DNA of 64,000 bases from Anaerofilum hominis (lineage in GTDB: Bacteria > Bacillota > Clostridia > Oscillospirales > Ruminococcaceae). Under the pieces are notes generated by a model. That model saw only the letters and a program-made list of their open reading frames with translations, searched no databases and was not told the DNA's origin. Below are positions 50,902 through 60,111 of the stretch, piece by piece. The translations under genes were made by a program, and so were the position numbers. Each line of letters begins with the position of its first letter. Position 1 is the first letter of the stretch. The stretch spans positions 721,742-785,741 of the forward strand of contig NZ_JACONZ010000002.1 of NCBI RefSeq assembly GCF_014287275.1. Reading direction: 5' to 3'.

Positions 50902-51879
50902 ATGAGTGAAGCATTGCTGGAGATCAAAGACCTCGTGGTGGAATATCACACCGACGAGGACGACGTGCACGCCCTGAACGGCATCACGCTGAGCCTGGAC
51001 AAGGGCGAGACGCTGGGGCTGGTCGGGGAGACCGGCGCGGGCAAGACCACCACGGCCCTCTCGATCATGCGGCTGCTGCCCAAGCGGATCGGCGAGGTCA
51101 AAGGGGGCGAGATCCGCTTTGAGGGGCAGGACCTGCTGGCCCGGACCGAGGCGGAGATGCGGCTGATCCGGGGCGAGAGCATCTCGATGATCTTTCAGGA
51201 CCCGATGACCAGCCTCAACCCGGTCATCCGGGTGGGGGACCAGATATTGGAAGCCCTCAAGCTGCACCGGCCGGACATGTCCCGGGCGGAACAGGCAAAA
51301 AAAGTGGACGAAATGCTGGAGATGGTGGGCATCCCGGCGGCCCGCAAACGGGAGTATCCGCATCAGTTCTCCGGCGGCATGAAGCAGCGGGTGGTCATCG
51401 CCATCGCGCTGGCGCTGGAGCCGCGGCTGCTGATCGCCGACGAGCCCACCACCGCGCTGGACGTGACCATCCAGGCGCAGGTGCTGCAGATGATGAACGA
51501 CCTGAAGACCAAGCTGGACACCTCGATGCTGCTGATCACCCACGACTTGGGCGTGGTCAGCCAGACCTGCGACAAGGTGGCGGTGATGTATGCCGGCGAG
51601 GTGGTGGAGTACGGCCGGGCGGAGGACATTTTTCTGGGCAGCCGCCATCACCCCTATACCGAGGGGCTGTTCGGCTCGCTGCCCGGCCTCAACGCGTCGG
51701 CAAAGAGGCTCTCGCCCATCGACGGCCTGATGCCAGACCCCACCGCGCTGCCGGAGGGCTGCAGGTTCCATCCCCGCTGCCCGCACTGTACCGAGCGGTG
51801 CAGGGCCGAGGCCCCCGCGCAGTATCTGCGAAACGGCCACATGATCCGGTGCCACCGGATGGAAGAGGAGGTGCGGTGA
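50902..51879 (+). CDS. Peptide ABC transporter ATP-binding protein (DppD-like)
   Basis: A 325-residue ATPase. Walker [10 protein letters not shown] at about residue 40, signature FSGGMKQR, Walker [12 protein letters not shown], switch His in [10 protein letters not shown]. The C-terminal oligopeptide-transporter extension has the cysteine cluster [14 protein letters not shown], possible iron-sulfur or zinc ligands of the family. The RBS is AAGGAGG. It ends 1 base before the next ATPase gene. Confidence 0.95.
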   Translation: MSEALLEIKDLVVEYHTDEDDVHALNGITLSLDKGETLGLVGETGAGKTTTALSIMRLLPKRIGEVKGGEIRFEGQDLLARTEAEMRLIRGESISMIFQDPMTSLNPVIRVGDQILEALKLHRPDMSRAEQAKKVDEMLEMVGIPAARKREYPHQFSGGMKQRVVIAIALALEPRLLIADEPTTALDVTIQAQVLQMMNDLKTKLDTSMLLITHDLGVVSQTCDKVAVMYAGEVVEYGRAEDIFLGSRHHPYTEGLFGSLPGLNASAKRLSPIDGLMPDPTALPEGCRFHPRCPHCTERCRAEAPAQYLRNGHMIRCHRMEEEVR

Positions 51880-51880
51880 G

Positions 51881-52834
51881 ATGGCGGCCCCATTGCTTGA
51901 GATCCAGAACCTGAAAAAATATTTTTCCACCCCGGCGGGCCAGCTGCACGCCGTGGACGATGTGAGCCTGACCATTGAGGCGGGCCAGACGCTGGGGGTC
52001 GTGGGCGAGTCCGGCTGCGGCAAGTCCACGCTGGGGCGCACGGTGCTGCGCCTGCTGGAACCCACGGCGGGCAAGGTGCTGTATAACGGCGAGGACATCA
52101 CCCGCTTTAACAAGCAGCGCATGTTTCAGGCCCGTCAGGAGCTGCAGATGATCTTTCAGGACCCCTATGCGTCCCTGAACCCCCGCCTGTCGGTGGCGGA
52201 GATCATCGCCGAGCCGCTGATCGTGGCAAAGCGCTGCCGCAGCAGGGCGGAGATGAACGACCGTGTGGCGCAGCTGATGGAGACCGTGGGCCTGGCGCCC
52301 CGGCTGATGAACAGCTACCCGCACGAGCTGGACGGCGGCCGCCGTCAGCGCATCGGGGTGGCCCGCGCGCTGGCCACCGACCCCCGCTTTATCGTCTGCG
52401 ACGAGCCGGTGTCCGCGCTGGACGTCTCGATCCAGGCCCAGATCCTCAACCTGCTGATGGACCTGCAGGACGAAAAAGGCCTGTCCTATATGTTTATCAC
52501 CCATGACCTGAGCGTGGTCAAGCACATCTCCAGCCACATCGCGGTCATGTACCTGGGCCAGTGCGTGGAGTATGCCCCGACGCAGGAGCTGTTCGCCCAC
52601 CCGGCCCACCCCTATACCCAGGCGCTGCTGGCGGCGATCCCGGTGATTGACATCACCCGGCGCGGCAAGCAGCTGGAGACCATTCAGGGCGAGGTGAGCT
52701 CGCCCATTGATCCGGCCCCGGGCTGCCGGTTTGCCCCGCGCTGCAAATATGCCTGCGAGGGCTGCATCGCCGGCCGGATGGAGCTGCGCCAACTGTCGGC
52801 GGGCCACTTTGTGGCCTGCCCCTATGCGCGATGA
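51881..52834 (+). CDS. Peptide ABC transporter ATP-binding protein (DppF-like)
   Basis: A 317-residue ATPase, partner of the DppD-like protein. Walker [10 protein letters not shown], Walker [13 protein letters not shown], His in FITHDLSVV. The signature motif reads LDGGRRQR instead of LSGGQ, with Asp for the catalytic Ser; I recall the same variant in other Firmicute peptide transporters. The C-terminus holds [16 protein letters not shown]. The start ATG lies 1 base after the preceding stop (TGAGATG), so translation is coupled. Confidence 0.95.
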   Translation: MAAPLLEIQNLKKYFSTPAGQLHAVDDVSLTIEAGQTLGVVGESGCGKSTLGRTVLRLLEPTAGKVLYNGEDITRFNKQRMFQARQELQMIFQDPYASLNPRLSVAEIIAEPLIVAKRCRSRAEMNDRVAQLMETVGLAPRLMNSYPHELDGGRRQRIGVARALATDPRFIVCDEPVSALDVSIQAQILNLLMDLQDEKGLSYMFITHDLSVVKHISSHIAVMYLGQCVEYAPTQELFAHPAHPYTQALLAAIPVIDITRRGKQLETIQGEVSSPIDPAPGCRFAPRCKYACEGCIAGRMELRQLSAGHFVACPYAR

Positions 52835-52860
52835 CCCCCGCCGCGGAAAGGAGCGATGAC

Positions 52861-54090
52861 ATGTCCGATATCCGTCAAAACTATGCGCGGCTGGTGCTGA
52901 CCCGCGGGGTCAGCCTGCAGCCGGGGCAGATCCTGGTGATCGACGCCCCGGTCTGGACCAGCGGATTCGTGCGCCTGCTCACCGAGGAGGCCTTTCGGCT
53001 GGGGGCCCGGGATGTGGTGACCCATTACGCCGACCCCGACGCCGACCGGCTGCGGCTGCAGTACGCGGACGAGGAGACCCTCTGCGATATCCCCCGCTGG
53101 CAGGTGGAGAGCCAGACCCTGTACGGCGAGAAAAACGCCTGTTTCCTGAGGCTGGATTCCGGCGACCCCGACGGCATGGCCGGGGTGGACCCGGCCCGGC
53201 TCTCGCTGTGGAAAAAGGCGGTCAGCGCCCCGCTGGAGGGCCTGCGGCTGAAAAAAATGTCCAATGACCTTGCCTGGAGCGGCGTGCCTGTGCCCAACTG
53301 CCGCTGGGCGAAAAAGGTCTTTCCCCAGATGGGGGAGGCCGAGGCGCTGGAGGCCCTGTGGCAGGCGGTCTACCGCTGCTGCTATGTGAGCGGGGAGAGC
53401 GCCGAGGCGGGCTGGGACGCCCATGTGGAGGAGATGCAGCGCAACGTGCGCAAGATCAACGCCCTGGGGGTGCGCAGCCTGCATTTTCAGAACGGCAAGG
53501 GCACCGACCTGACGCTGGAGCTCTGCGACGGCGCGGTGTTTGCGGGCGGCATCTGCCACTGCCCCGAGCCGGACGGCATCGTCTTTGCCCCCAATATCCC
53601 CACGGAGGAGATCCTCACCACCCCGCACAGGGACAAGGTGAACGGCGTGGTGTACAATACCCTGCCGCTGGTCTACGGCGGCAGCGTCATCGACGACTTC
53701 TGCCTCACCTTCCGGGACGGGGAGGTGGTGGACTGGCGCTGCGGCCAGGGCGCGGAGGTGCTGGCGGGTATTCTGGACACCGACGGCGGCACCCGGCGCC
53801 TGGGCGAGGTGGCGCTGGTGCCCTTTGACTCGCCCATCAACCAGCTGGGCGTGCTGTTCTACGACACGCTGTTCGACGAGAACGCCTCCTGCCATCTGGC
53901 GCTGGGCGCAGGCTATGTGGATGTGATCCCGGGGGGCGACCGCAGCAAAGAGGCGCTCATCGCCCGCGGTTTGAACACCTCGATGCTGCATGTGGATTTC
54001 ATGTTCGGCAGCCGCGACATGCGCTGCACGGCGCGGGACGCTGTCGGCCGCGAGGTGGAGATCTTCCGCGACGGCCTGTTCGTGATCTGA
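52861..54090 (+). CDS. M29-family aminopeptidase (AmpS/PepS type)
   Basis: A 409-residue metallo-aminopeptidase. The expected metal ligands appear in order: NIPTEEILTTP (Glu), RLGEVALVPFDSP (Glu), DENASCHLALG (His) and LHVDFMFGS (His and Asp). An N-terminal NYARLVLTRGVSLQPGQ matches the family start. It probably trims peptides imported by the transporter encoded immediately upstream; the ATG is 26 bases after its stop, behind AAAGGAG. It is the last gene of the operon. Metal preference is not readable from sequence. Confidence 0.92.
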   Translation: MSDIRQNYARLVLTRGVSLQPGQILVIDAPVWTSGFVRLLTEEAFRLGARDVVTHYADPDADRLRLQYADEETLCDIPRWQVESQTLYGEKNACFLRLDSGDPDGMAGVDPARLSLWKKAVSAPLEGLRLKKMSNDLAWSGVPVPNCRWAKKVFPQMGEAEALEALWQAVYRCCYVSGESAEAGWDAHVEEMQRNVRKINALGVRSLHFQNGKGTDLTLELCDGAVFAGGICHCPEPDGIVFAPNIPTEEILTTPHRDKVNGVVYNTLPLVYGGSVIDDFCLTFRDGEVVDWRCGQGAEVLAGILDTDGGTRRLGEVALVPFDSPINQLGVLFYDTLFDENASCHLALGAGYVDVIPGGDRSKEALIARGLNTSMLHVDFMFGSRDMRCTARDAVGREVEIFRDGLFVI

Positions 54091-54113
54091 AAAACAGAAA
54101 AAACAAATGCCGG

Positions 54114-54146
54114 CAGCCCCGGGGATGAAAAACGTCCCCGGGGCTG
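54114..54146 (+). other. Stem-loop after the aminopeptidase gene
   Basis: A perfect 12-bp stem CAGCCCCGGGGA / TCCCCGGGGCTG with a 9-base loop containing AAAAA. There is no T tail, but it probably marks the operon end. Confidence 0.55.
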
Positions 54147-54174
54147 TCTCCGCAGCGGGCCGTCCGGGCGCGGC

Positions 54175-54203
54175 TTGAAACAGAAAGGGATTTCCACTAT
54201 ACT
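54175..54203 (+). promoter_or_regulatory. Promoter upstream of the truncated membrane-protein gene
   Basis: TTGAAA (54175-54180), 17 bases, TATACT (54198-54203). Confidence 0.65.
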
Positions 54204-54313
54204 TAGCACAGGATAAAAACACTTTTGCGGGCCGGGCGGGGGCCCGGAAAAGAGGCGGAAAACTGGGCGGAAAGGGCTGCGGCAGCGGCGTGTGACGCAG
54301 GCAGGGTGTGAAA

Positions 54314-55006
54314 ATGGAAAAACAGATCAGCGGAGAAAAGGGAAAATGGGCCGCATGGCTGCCACTGCTGCCCGCGGCGGCCGTGGTATGGGACGTGGCC
54401 GCGGCGGGCGGGTGTGCCTGGCAGGCCTTTCCGGCGCTGCTGCTGGGGGCCGGGGTCTGCATCCTCCTGCCCGGCTGCGCGCTTCTGTTTGCGCTCAGGC
54501 GCCTGACCCGTCTGCCGGAGGGGTTTGATCTGCCCCTGACTCTGCTGCTGGGCAGCGGCTTTTTTGCTGCGCTCACCTGTGTCTGCGCCCGCTTCGGCCT
54601 GGTATGGCCGCTGCGGGCAGTGCCGCCGGCGGTTGCTCTGATCGGCTTTTTCCTTTTCCGCGCGGATGCCCGGCGGACGGCCAGCGCGCTGCGGCAGTGG
54701 CGTCCGCGCTGGGGGAACGCGCTGCTGCTGGCAGCGCTGCTGGTACTCTATGCTCTTTGCTGGGAGACAGCCACCGCCCATCCCGCTGTGGTGGGGCAGA
54801 CGGTCCTAAAGCAGGACTTCTTGTGGAACATCGGCAATGCGCGCAGCTTCTGGCTGGGTTTTCCGCCGCAGGACATCCGCTTTGCGGGCGTGAGGCTGCA
54901 CTATCACTATCTGAATGAGCTGCTTGCCGCGGGGTTTTCAGCAGCCTGCGGCGTTTCCGCCTATGATCTGCTGGGGTTTGCGTGGCCGCCCGCTTTCCCG
55001 TCTTGA
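54314..55006 (+). pseudogene. Truncated polytopic membrane protein (GT39/DUF2298-like N-terminus)
   Basis: A 230-residue frame with about four to five hydrophobic segments, then VVGQTVLKQDFLWNIGNARSFWLGFPPQDIRFAGVRLHYHYLNELLAAGF. That block resembles the first extracellular loop of large (500-700 residue) membrane glycosyltransferase-like proteins (G-x-P-x-D-x-R, then HYHYLxxL). The frame then stops at the -35 box of the valS promoter, before the many further helices such proteins have. It is therefore likely a 3'-deleted remnant. It still has a promoter. The family match is from memory of the motif, so it may instead be a short intact protein. Confidence 0.5.
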
Positions 55007-55031
55007 CAATCCCGCCCAAAGCGGATAAAAT
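55003..55031 (+). promoter_or_regulatory. valS promoter
   Basis: TTGACA (55003-55008), 17 bases, TAAAAT (55026-55031). The -35 box overlaps the last codons of the truncated gene. Confidence 0.85.
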
Positions 55032-55047
55032 CAAAAACAGAAAATGC

Positions 55048-55285
55048 AGTGAAGGAGAGGGCTGGGGCCCGCTTCCCTGAAGAGAGCCTGCGGTGGGTGC
55101 GAGCAGGTGGGGAGCAGCCGCGGCGGTCGCTCCGGAGCAGGCGGGTGAACGCTTTCGGGCCATTAGCCGCGCACGTTTTCCGCGTTAAGGAGTTTTGAGC
55201 GGCCGCACTTTCAAGCGCGGCAATGTGGGTGGTACCGCGGAGCTTTCCGTCCCATACGGCGTTTGCCGTATGGGATTTTTTATTT
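55048..55285 (+). promoter_or_regulatory. T-box riboswitch controlling valS
   Basis: The T-box sequence GGGTGGTACCGCG (55227-55239) is unmistakable. The terminator stem TCCCATACGGC (55250-55260) / GCCGTATGGGA (55265-55275) is followed by TTTTTTATTTG. The upstream 150 bases form the stem I/II/III region with AGAGAG (55081). A GTC at 55126-55128 is a candidate valine specifier codon. Uncharged tRNA-Val should stabilise the antiterminator and allow valS transcription. Confidence 0.92.
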
Positions 55286-55331
55286 GTCCCCCCGGGCAGC
55301 GCACACCAAGCAAAAGAAAGGGAGAGAACAG

Positions 55332-58031
55332 ATGAGAGAGCTGGACAAGCAATACGACCCTTCCCAGGTGGAGGACAGCACCTACCGCTTCTGGCTGGAA
55401 CACAAGTATTTTCACGCCGAACGCGACCCGGAGAAGAGACCCTACACCATCGTCATCCCGCCCCCCAACATCACCGGCCAGCTGCACATGGGACACGCCA
55501 TGGACGAGACGCTGCAGGATATCCTCATCCGCACCAAGCGGATGCAGGGCTATTCCGCGCTCTGGCTGCCGGGCACCGACCACGCCTCTATCGCCACCGA
55601 GGCCAAGATCGTGGCCGCCATGCGGGAGGAAGGCCTCACCAAGGAGAGCCTGGGCAGGGACGGCTTCCTGGAGCGCGCCTGGGCGTGGAAAGAAAAATAC
55701 GGCGGCCGCATTGTGGAACAGCTGAAAAAGCTGGGTTCCAGCTGCGATTGGGACCGGGAGCGGTTCACCATGGACGAGGGCTGCAGCGAGGCGGTCAAGG
55801 AGGTCTTTATCCGGCTGCACGACAAGGGCCTGATCTACCGCGGCAACCGGCTGGTGAACTGGTGCCCCTGCTGCATGACCTCCATCTCCGATGCCGAGGT
55901 GGAATATGAGGAGCAGGAGGGCAGCTTCTGGCATCTGCTCTACACCGTCAAGGAGACGGGCGAACAGCTGGAGCTGGCCACCACCCGGCCCGAGACCATG
56001 CTGGGGGACACCGCGGTGGCCATCAACGGGGCGGACCCGCGCTATCAGCACCTGCACGGCTGCCATGTCATCCTCCCGCTGCTCAACAAAGAGATCCCCA
56101 TCGTCTGCGACGACCACGCGGATATGGAAAAGGGGACCGGCGTGGTGAAGATCACCCCCGCCCACGACCCCAACGACTACGAGGTGGGCAAGCGCCACGG
56201 CCTGCCGCTGGTGCGCGTCTTTACCTACGACGGCCGCATGACCGGGCCCGCCGACAAGGCCGCCGCCGACGAGCTGATCGCCGGCGGCAGGGCGGCGGCG
56301 GACGAGCCGGAGGTGCTGGACTGCGGCAAATACGCCGGCATGACGGCCAAAGAGGCCCGCAAGGCCATCCTGGCCGATCTCAGCGCCGGCGGATATCTGA
56401 AAGAGACCGAGCCGCTGCGCCACGACGTGGGCACCTGCTACCGCTGCCACACCACGGTGGAGCCGATGATCTCCAAACAGTGGTTCGTCAAAATGGAGCC
56501 GCTGGCAAAGCCGGCCATTGAGGCGTGCCGCAGCGGCAAGTTGAAATTTGTGCCCGAGCGGTTCGACAAGACCTATTACCATTGGCTGGAGAATATCAAG
56601 GACTGGTGCATCTCGCGTCAGCTGTGGTGGGGCCACCGCATCCCGGTCTATTACTGCGACGAGTGCGGCGAGTATGTGACGGCAAAAGCCATGCCGGACA
56701 AATGCCCCAAGTGCGGCTGCACCCATCTGCACCAGGATGAGGATACCCTGGACACCTGGTTCTCCTCCGCGCTCTGGCCTTTCTCCACCCTGGGCTGGCC
56801 GGACACCGAGGCTGCGGATTTCAAATATTTCTATCCCACCAACACGCTGGTCACCGGCTATGACATCATCTTTTTCTGGGTGGTGCGCATGGTGTTCTCC
56901 GGGCTGGAGCACACCGGCGAGACGCCCTTTGACACCGTGCTCATCCACGGCCTGGTGCGGGACGCCCAGGGCCGCAAAATGTCCAAATCCCTGGGCAACG
57001 GCATCGACCCGCTGGAGGTCATCGCCCAGTACGGCGCCGACGCGCTGCGGTTCACGCTGGTCACCGGCTCCACGCCGGGCAACGACACCCGCTACAGCGA
57101 AGAGAAGGTCAAGGCCAGCCGCAACTTCGCCAACAAGCTGTGGAACGCCGCCCGTTTCGTGCTGATGAACCTCAAGGGCGAACTGGAGCCCGGCCTGCCG
57201 GAAGAGCTGGACCTGTCCGACCGCTGGGTGCTCTCCAGCCTGAACACGCTGGTGAAAGAGGTCACCGACAATATCGAAAAGTTTGAGCTGGGCCTGGCCG
57301 CGCAGAAAATTTATGATTTTATCTGGGACGTTTACTGCGACTGGTATATCGAGATCGCAAAACTGCGCCTGTACGGCGAGGACGAGGAACAGGCCCGCAG
57401 CGCGCGCCGTGTGCTGGTGTATGTGCTGCGCGAGGCGCTGAAACTGCTGCACCCGTTTATGCCGTTCATCACCGAAGAGATCTACCGCGCCCTGCCCGGC
57501 AGCGGCGAGAGCATCATGATCTCCGCCTGGCCCGTCTGGCGGGAGGAGCTCTGCTTCCCGCAGGACGAAGAGGGCTTCACCAATCTGGTGGCGCTCATCA
57601 AGGCGGTGCGGGCCGTGCGCGCCGAGATGGGGGTGCACCCGGCCAAAAAGACCCGTATCTTCATCCAGACCGACAGCCCGGCGGATTTTGAGACCGGCCG
57701 CGCTTACCTGGAAAAGTTTGCCGCTGCCAGCGAGATCGAGATCGGCAGCGCGTTCAGCGGCGACGCCTCCGGCAGCGTGCAGGTGGCCACCGACAAGGCC
57801 CGCGCTTTCATCCCCATGATGGAGCTGGTGGACCGGGAGAAAGAGCTGGCCCGCCTGGAAAAAGAGCTGGCGGGCTGCGAGAAAGAGATCGCCTCCGCAA
57901 GCGGCAAGCTGAACAATCAGGGCTTTATCGCCAAGGCGCCCGCCCAGGTGGTGGAAAACGTGCGCGCCCAGCTGGCCCGGGCTGAGGACAAAAAAGCCCA
58001 TATCCAGGCTGCCATCCAGGCGCTGGGGTGA
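55332..58031 (+). CDS. valS: Valyl-tRNA synthetase
   Basis: An 899-residue class Ia aminoacyl-tRNA synthetase. PPPNITGQLHMGHAMDETLQD carries the HIGH element (about residues 50-54), TTRPETMLGDTAVAI lies in the editing domain, and GRKMSKSLGNGIDPLEV is the KMSKS loop (about 549). The C-terminal 70 residues are a coiled coil (ELVDREKELARLEKELAGCEKEIASA), typical of ValRS. The ATG at 55332 follows AAAGGGAG. The T-box leader confirms the amino acid. Confidence 0.97.
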   Translation: MRELDKQYDPSQVEDSTYRFWLEHKYFHAERDPEKRPYTIVIPPPNITGQLHMGHAMDETLQDILIRTKRMQGYSALWLPGTDHASIATEAKIVAAMREEGLTKESLGRDGFLERAWAWKEKYGGRIVEQLKKLGSSCDWDRERFTMDEGCSEAVKEVFIRLHDKGLIYRGNRLVNWCPCCMTSISDAEVEYEEQEGSFWHLLYTVKETGEQLELATTRPETMLGDTAVAINGADPRYQHLHGCHVILPLLNKEIPIVCDDHADMEKGTGVVKITPAHDPNDYEVGKRHGLPLVRVFTYDGRMTGPADKAAADELIAGGRAAADEPEVLDCGKYAGMTAKEARKAILADLSAGGYLKETEPLRHDVGTCYRCHTTVEPMISKQWFVKMEPLAKPAIEACRSGKLKFVPERFDKTYYHWLENIKDWCISRQLWWGHRIPVYYCDECGEYVTAKAMPDKCPKCGCTHLHQDEDTLDTWFSSALWPFSTLGWPDTEAADFKYFYPTNTLVTGYDIIFFWVVRMVFSGLEHTGETPFDTVLIHGLVRDAQGRKMSKSLGNGIDPLEVIAQYGADALRFTLVTGSTPGNDTRYSEEKVKASRNFANKLWNAARFVLMNLKGELEPGLPEELDLSDRWVLSSLNTLVKEVTDNIEKFELGLAAQKIYDFIWDVYCDWYIEIAKLRLYGEDEEQARSARRVLVYVLREALKLLHPFMPFITEEIYRALPGSGESIMISAWPVWREELCFPQDEEGFTNLVALIKAVRAVRAEMGVHPAKKTRIFIQTDSPADFETGRAYLEKFAAASEIEIGSAFSGDASGSVQVATDKARAFIPMMELVDREKELARLEKELAGCEKEIASASGKLNNQGFIAKAPAQVVENVRAQLARAEDKKAHIQAAIQALG

Positions 58032-58203
58032 ACGGCAGACTCCTCTGAGCCGCCGCGGGGCGCGCACGCTGACGGCTACGCCCCACGGCGGCCTCGGTCG
58101 GGCGCACGGGGGCCGGAGCAAAACGCCTCCCGGCGGGGCCGCCGCCTGCGCCGGGGCCAGACCATCGCTGTTTCTCAAAGCGGCGCGGGCTGAAAAGATC
58201 GAT

Positions 58204-58262
58204 CAGCAAAGGGACCGCCGGGCCTTGCCCTGTGGTCCCTTTGCTGCTATGCTGATAGAGAA
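58204..58262 (+). promoter_or_regulatory. Hairpin and candidate folC promoter
   Basis: A 13-bp stem CAGCAAAGGGACC (58204-58216) / GGTCCCTTTGCTG (58234-58246). TTGCCC (near 58225) and TATGCT (near 58248) are 17 bases apart within and after it. The remaining 170 bases after valS hold no gene. Confidence 0.45.
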
Positions 58263-58295
58263 AGCTGAGTTTTCGACCAGGAGGAGGAACAGACC

Positions 58296-59591
58296 ATGAC
58301 CGATCAGGAGGCGATCGAGTGGCTGCATGGCCGCAGGAGACTGGGGGAGAAAAAAGACCCGGACGCCATGCGGCGGCTGATGGCCCTGTTGGGGGACCCG
58401 CAGGACCGGCTGGCGTTTGTGCATATCGCGGGGACCAACGGCAAGGGAAGCGTGGCGGCAATGCTGGCCTCGATCCTGCGGGAGGCGGGCATCCGGACGG
58501 GGCTCTTCGTCTCACCGTTTGTGGAGGAGTTCGGCGAGCGCATCACGGTGGACGGCGCGCCTTTGCCCGCCGGCGTGCTGGGCGAGGCGGCGGAACAGGC
58601 GCGGGCCGCCGCCGGGCAGCTGGAAAAGGAAGGCGTTTACGCCACGGAGTTCGAGCTGGTGACAGCGGTGGGGTTTTTGTGCTTTCTGCAGCAGGGGTGC
58701 GAACTGGTCTGTCTGGAAGCGGGGCTGGGCGGCGGACGGGACGCCACCAATGTCATCCGCAGCACCAAAGTGGCCTGCCTTACCCGCATCGGGCTCGACC
58801 ACACCGAGCTGCTGGGCGGCACGGTGGAGGCCATCGCGGAGGAAAAGTGCGGCATCCTCAAGCCCGGCTGTGTGGCGGTGAGTTATCCGGGCCAGCGGCC
58901 GGGGGCGGCCGCCGTCATCGCCCGCCGCTGTAAAGAACTGGGCGTTCCCCTGCGGCTGCCCGAGCCGCAGGATGTAAAGCTGCTTTGGGAGACCCTGCGC
59001 GAGAACCACGTGGACTACGGCGGATACGCGGTGCGCCTGCGGCTGCACGGCAGCCATCAGGCCGCCAACTGCGCCGTTGCGATCGAGGCGGCCCTCGGCC
59101 TCTGCGACCAGGGCTACGATATCCCCGACGAGGCGATCCTCGCCGGGCTGGAACAGGCCTCCCTGCCCGCCAGGGCCGAGGTGCTGTCCCTGCACCCGCC
59201 GGTGCTGCTGGACGGCGCCCATAACCCGGACAGCGCCGCCGCCCTTGCCGCGCTGCTGAAAGGCACCAAAACGCCGCCGATCACCGGCGTGCTGGGGATG
59301 CTGAAAGGCAAAGACGCCCAAGCGGTGCTGAAAGCGCTGGAGGGCTGTTTTGACCAGGTGTACACCGCTGCGCCGGACACGCCGCGCGCGGTGAGCGCCG
59401 ACCTGCTGGCCGCGGCCGCGTCGGAGCATTTTCCCAGGGTGGAGGCCTGCGGCAGCCTTGCACAGGCGCTGGCACTGGCCCAAAAGCGGGGCCGGGGCTT
59501 TTGCGTCTGTGGCTCGTTCTATCTGGCGGGAGAGGCGCGGCGGCTGCTCTGCGGCGAGGGAAAACTCTCCGGCGGCCTCGACAGCCTGTGA
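58296..59591 (+). CDS. folC: Folylpolyglutamate synthase / dihydrofolate synthase-like
   Basis: A 431-residue Mur-ligase-like enzyme adding glutamate to folates. VHIAGTNGKGSVAAMLASIL is the P-loop with the FolC-specific GTNGKGS; GLFVSPFVEEFGERI is the omega-loop start; LEAGLGGGRDATNV, TRIGLDHTELLGGT and LDGAHNPDSAAAL are all conserved. The ATG follows AGGAGGAGG. It follows valS, a pairing common in Firmicutes. Confidence 0.95.
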   Translation: MTDQEAIEWLHGRRRLGEKKDPDAMRRLMALLGDPQDRLAFVHIAGTNGKGSVAAMLASILREAGIRTGLFVSPFVEEFGERITVDGAPLPAGVLGEAAEQARAAAGQLEKEGVYATEFELVTAVGFLCFLQQGCELVCLEAGLGGGRDATNVIRSTKVACLTRIGLDHTELLGGTVEAIAEEKCGILKPGCVAVSYPGQRPGAAAVIARRCKELGVPLRLPEPQDVKLLWETLRENHVDYGGYAVRLRLHGSHQAANCAVAIEAALGLCDQGYDIPDEAILAGLEQASLPARAEVLSLHPPVLLDGAHNPDSAAALAALLKGTKTPPITGVLGMLKGKDAQAVLKALEGCFDQVYTAAPDTPRAVSADLLAAAASEHFPRVEACGSLAQALALAQKRGRGFCVCGSFYLAGEARRLLCGEGKLSGGLDSL

Positions 59592-59606
59592 CAGAATGTT
59601 CAGGGC

Positions 59607-59701
59607 AAATCCCTTATCCTAGGTGATGGACAAACCATCCCCGCGGACACGCCCCGGCGGAAGTTTTTGCCGGGACTGTCCGGGATAAGGGATTTTTTTG
59701 T
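59607..59701 (+). terminator. Three-way-junction terminator after folC
   Basis: The outer stem AAATCCCTTATCC (59607-59619) pairs perfectly with GGATAAGGGATTT (59683-59695) and is followed by TTTTGTTTTT. Inside are a hairpin GATGG / CCATC (59625-59639) and a longer one with CGGACA / TGTCCG (59644-59682) topped by CCGGC / GCCGG. The T tail makes it a terminator; the branched fold is unusual. Confidence 0.75.
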
Positions 59702-59787
59702 TTTTCAGGGACGGCCGCGGCGACAGGGGCGGCGGGATGGCCCCCGGCCGCGGAAAGAGAGGGAAAAAAGACAGGGAAGTGAAAAAA

Positions 59788-60111
59788 TTGGCGGAATGCA
59801 GACTGGAACAGAGCGGCACGGTGCTGGCGGTCTATCTCTCAGGTGAGATCGATCACCACGCGGCGGGCAGGCTGCGGGAACAGATCGACGCGCGCATCCT
59901 GGCCGCCTCCCCCGAGCGGGTGGTGCTGGATTTTGGCGGCGTGGGCTTTATGGACTCTTCGGGCATCGGCCTGATCCTGGGCAGGTACCGGCTTTTGCAG
60001 GATACCGGGGGCGTGCTGGCGGTGCAGGGGGTCAGCGCGCAGATCGCAAAAATGCTCAGGCTGTCCGGCATCGGCAGCATCATCACGCTGGAAGGGAGCG
60101 CAAACGTATGA
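59788..60111 (+). CDS. spoIIAA: Anti-sigma F factor antagonist SpoIIAA
   Basis: A 107-residue STAS-domain protein that, when dephosphorylated, frees SigF by binding SpoIIAB. VYLSGEIDHHAAGRLREQID and VLDFGGVGFMDSSGIGLILGRY are diagnostic; the phosphorylated serine is Ser57 or Ser58 of DSSGIG. The TTG at 59788 is preferred over the GTG at 59779, because AGGGAAG lies 8 bases before it. It overlaps spoIIAB by 4 bases. Confidence 0.93.
   Translation: MAECRLEQSGTVLAVYLSGEIDHHAAGRLREQIDARILAASPERVVLDFGGVGFMDSSGIGLILGRYRLLQDTGGVLAVQGVSAQIAKMLRLSGIGSIITLEGSANV

Noticed and set aside
55185..58178. A 997-codon minus-strand frame opposite valS
   Set aside because: It is longer than valS itself but is an antisense shadow; valS has all class Ia motifs and a T-box.
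59607..59701. Known riboswitch classes (THF, purine, preQ1, TPP) for the three-way junction
   Set aside because: The junction and loop sequences do not match the conserved cores of these classes as I know them.
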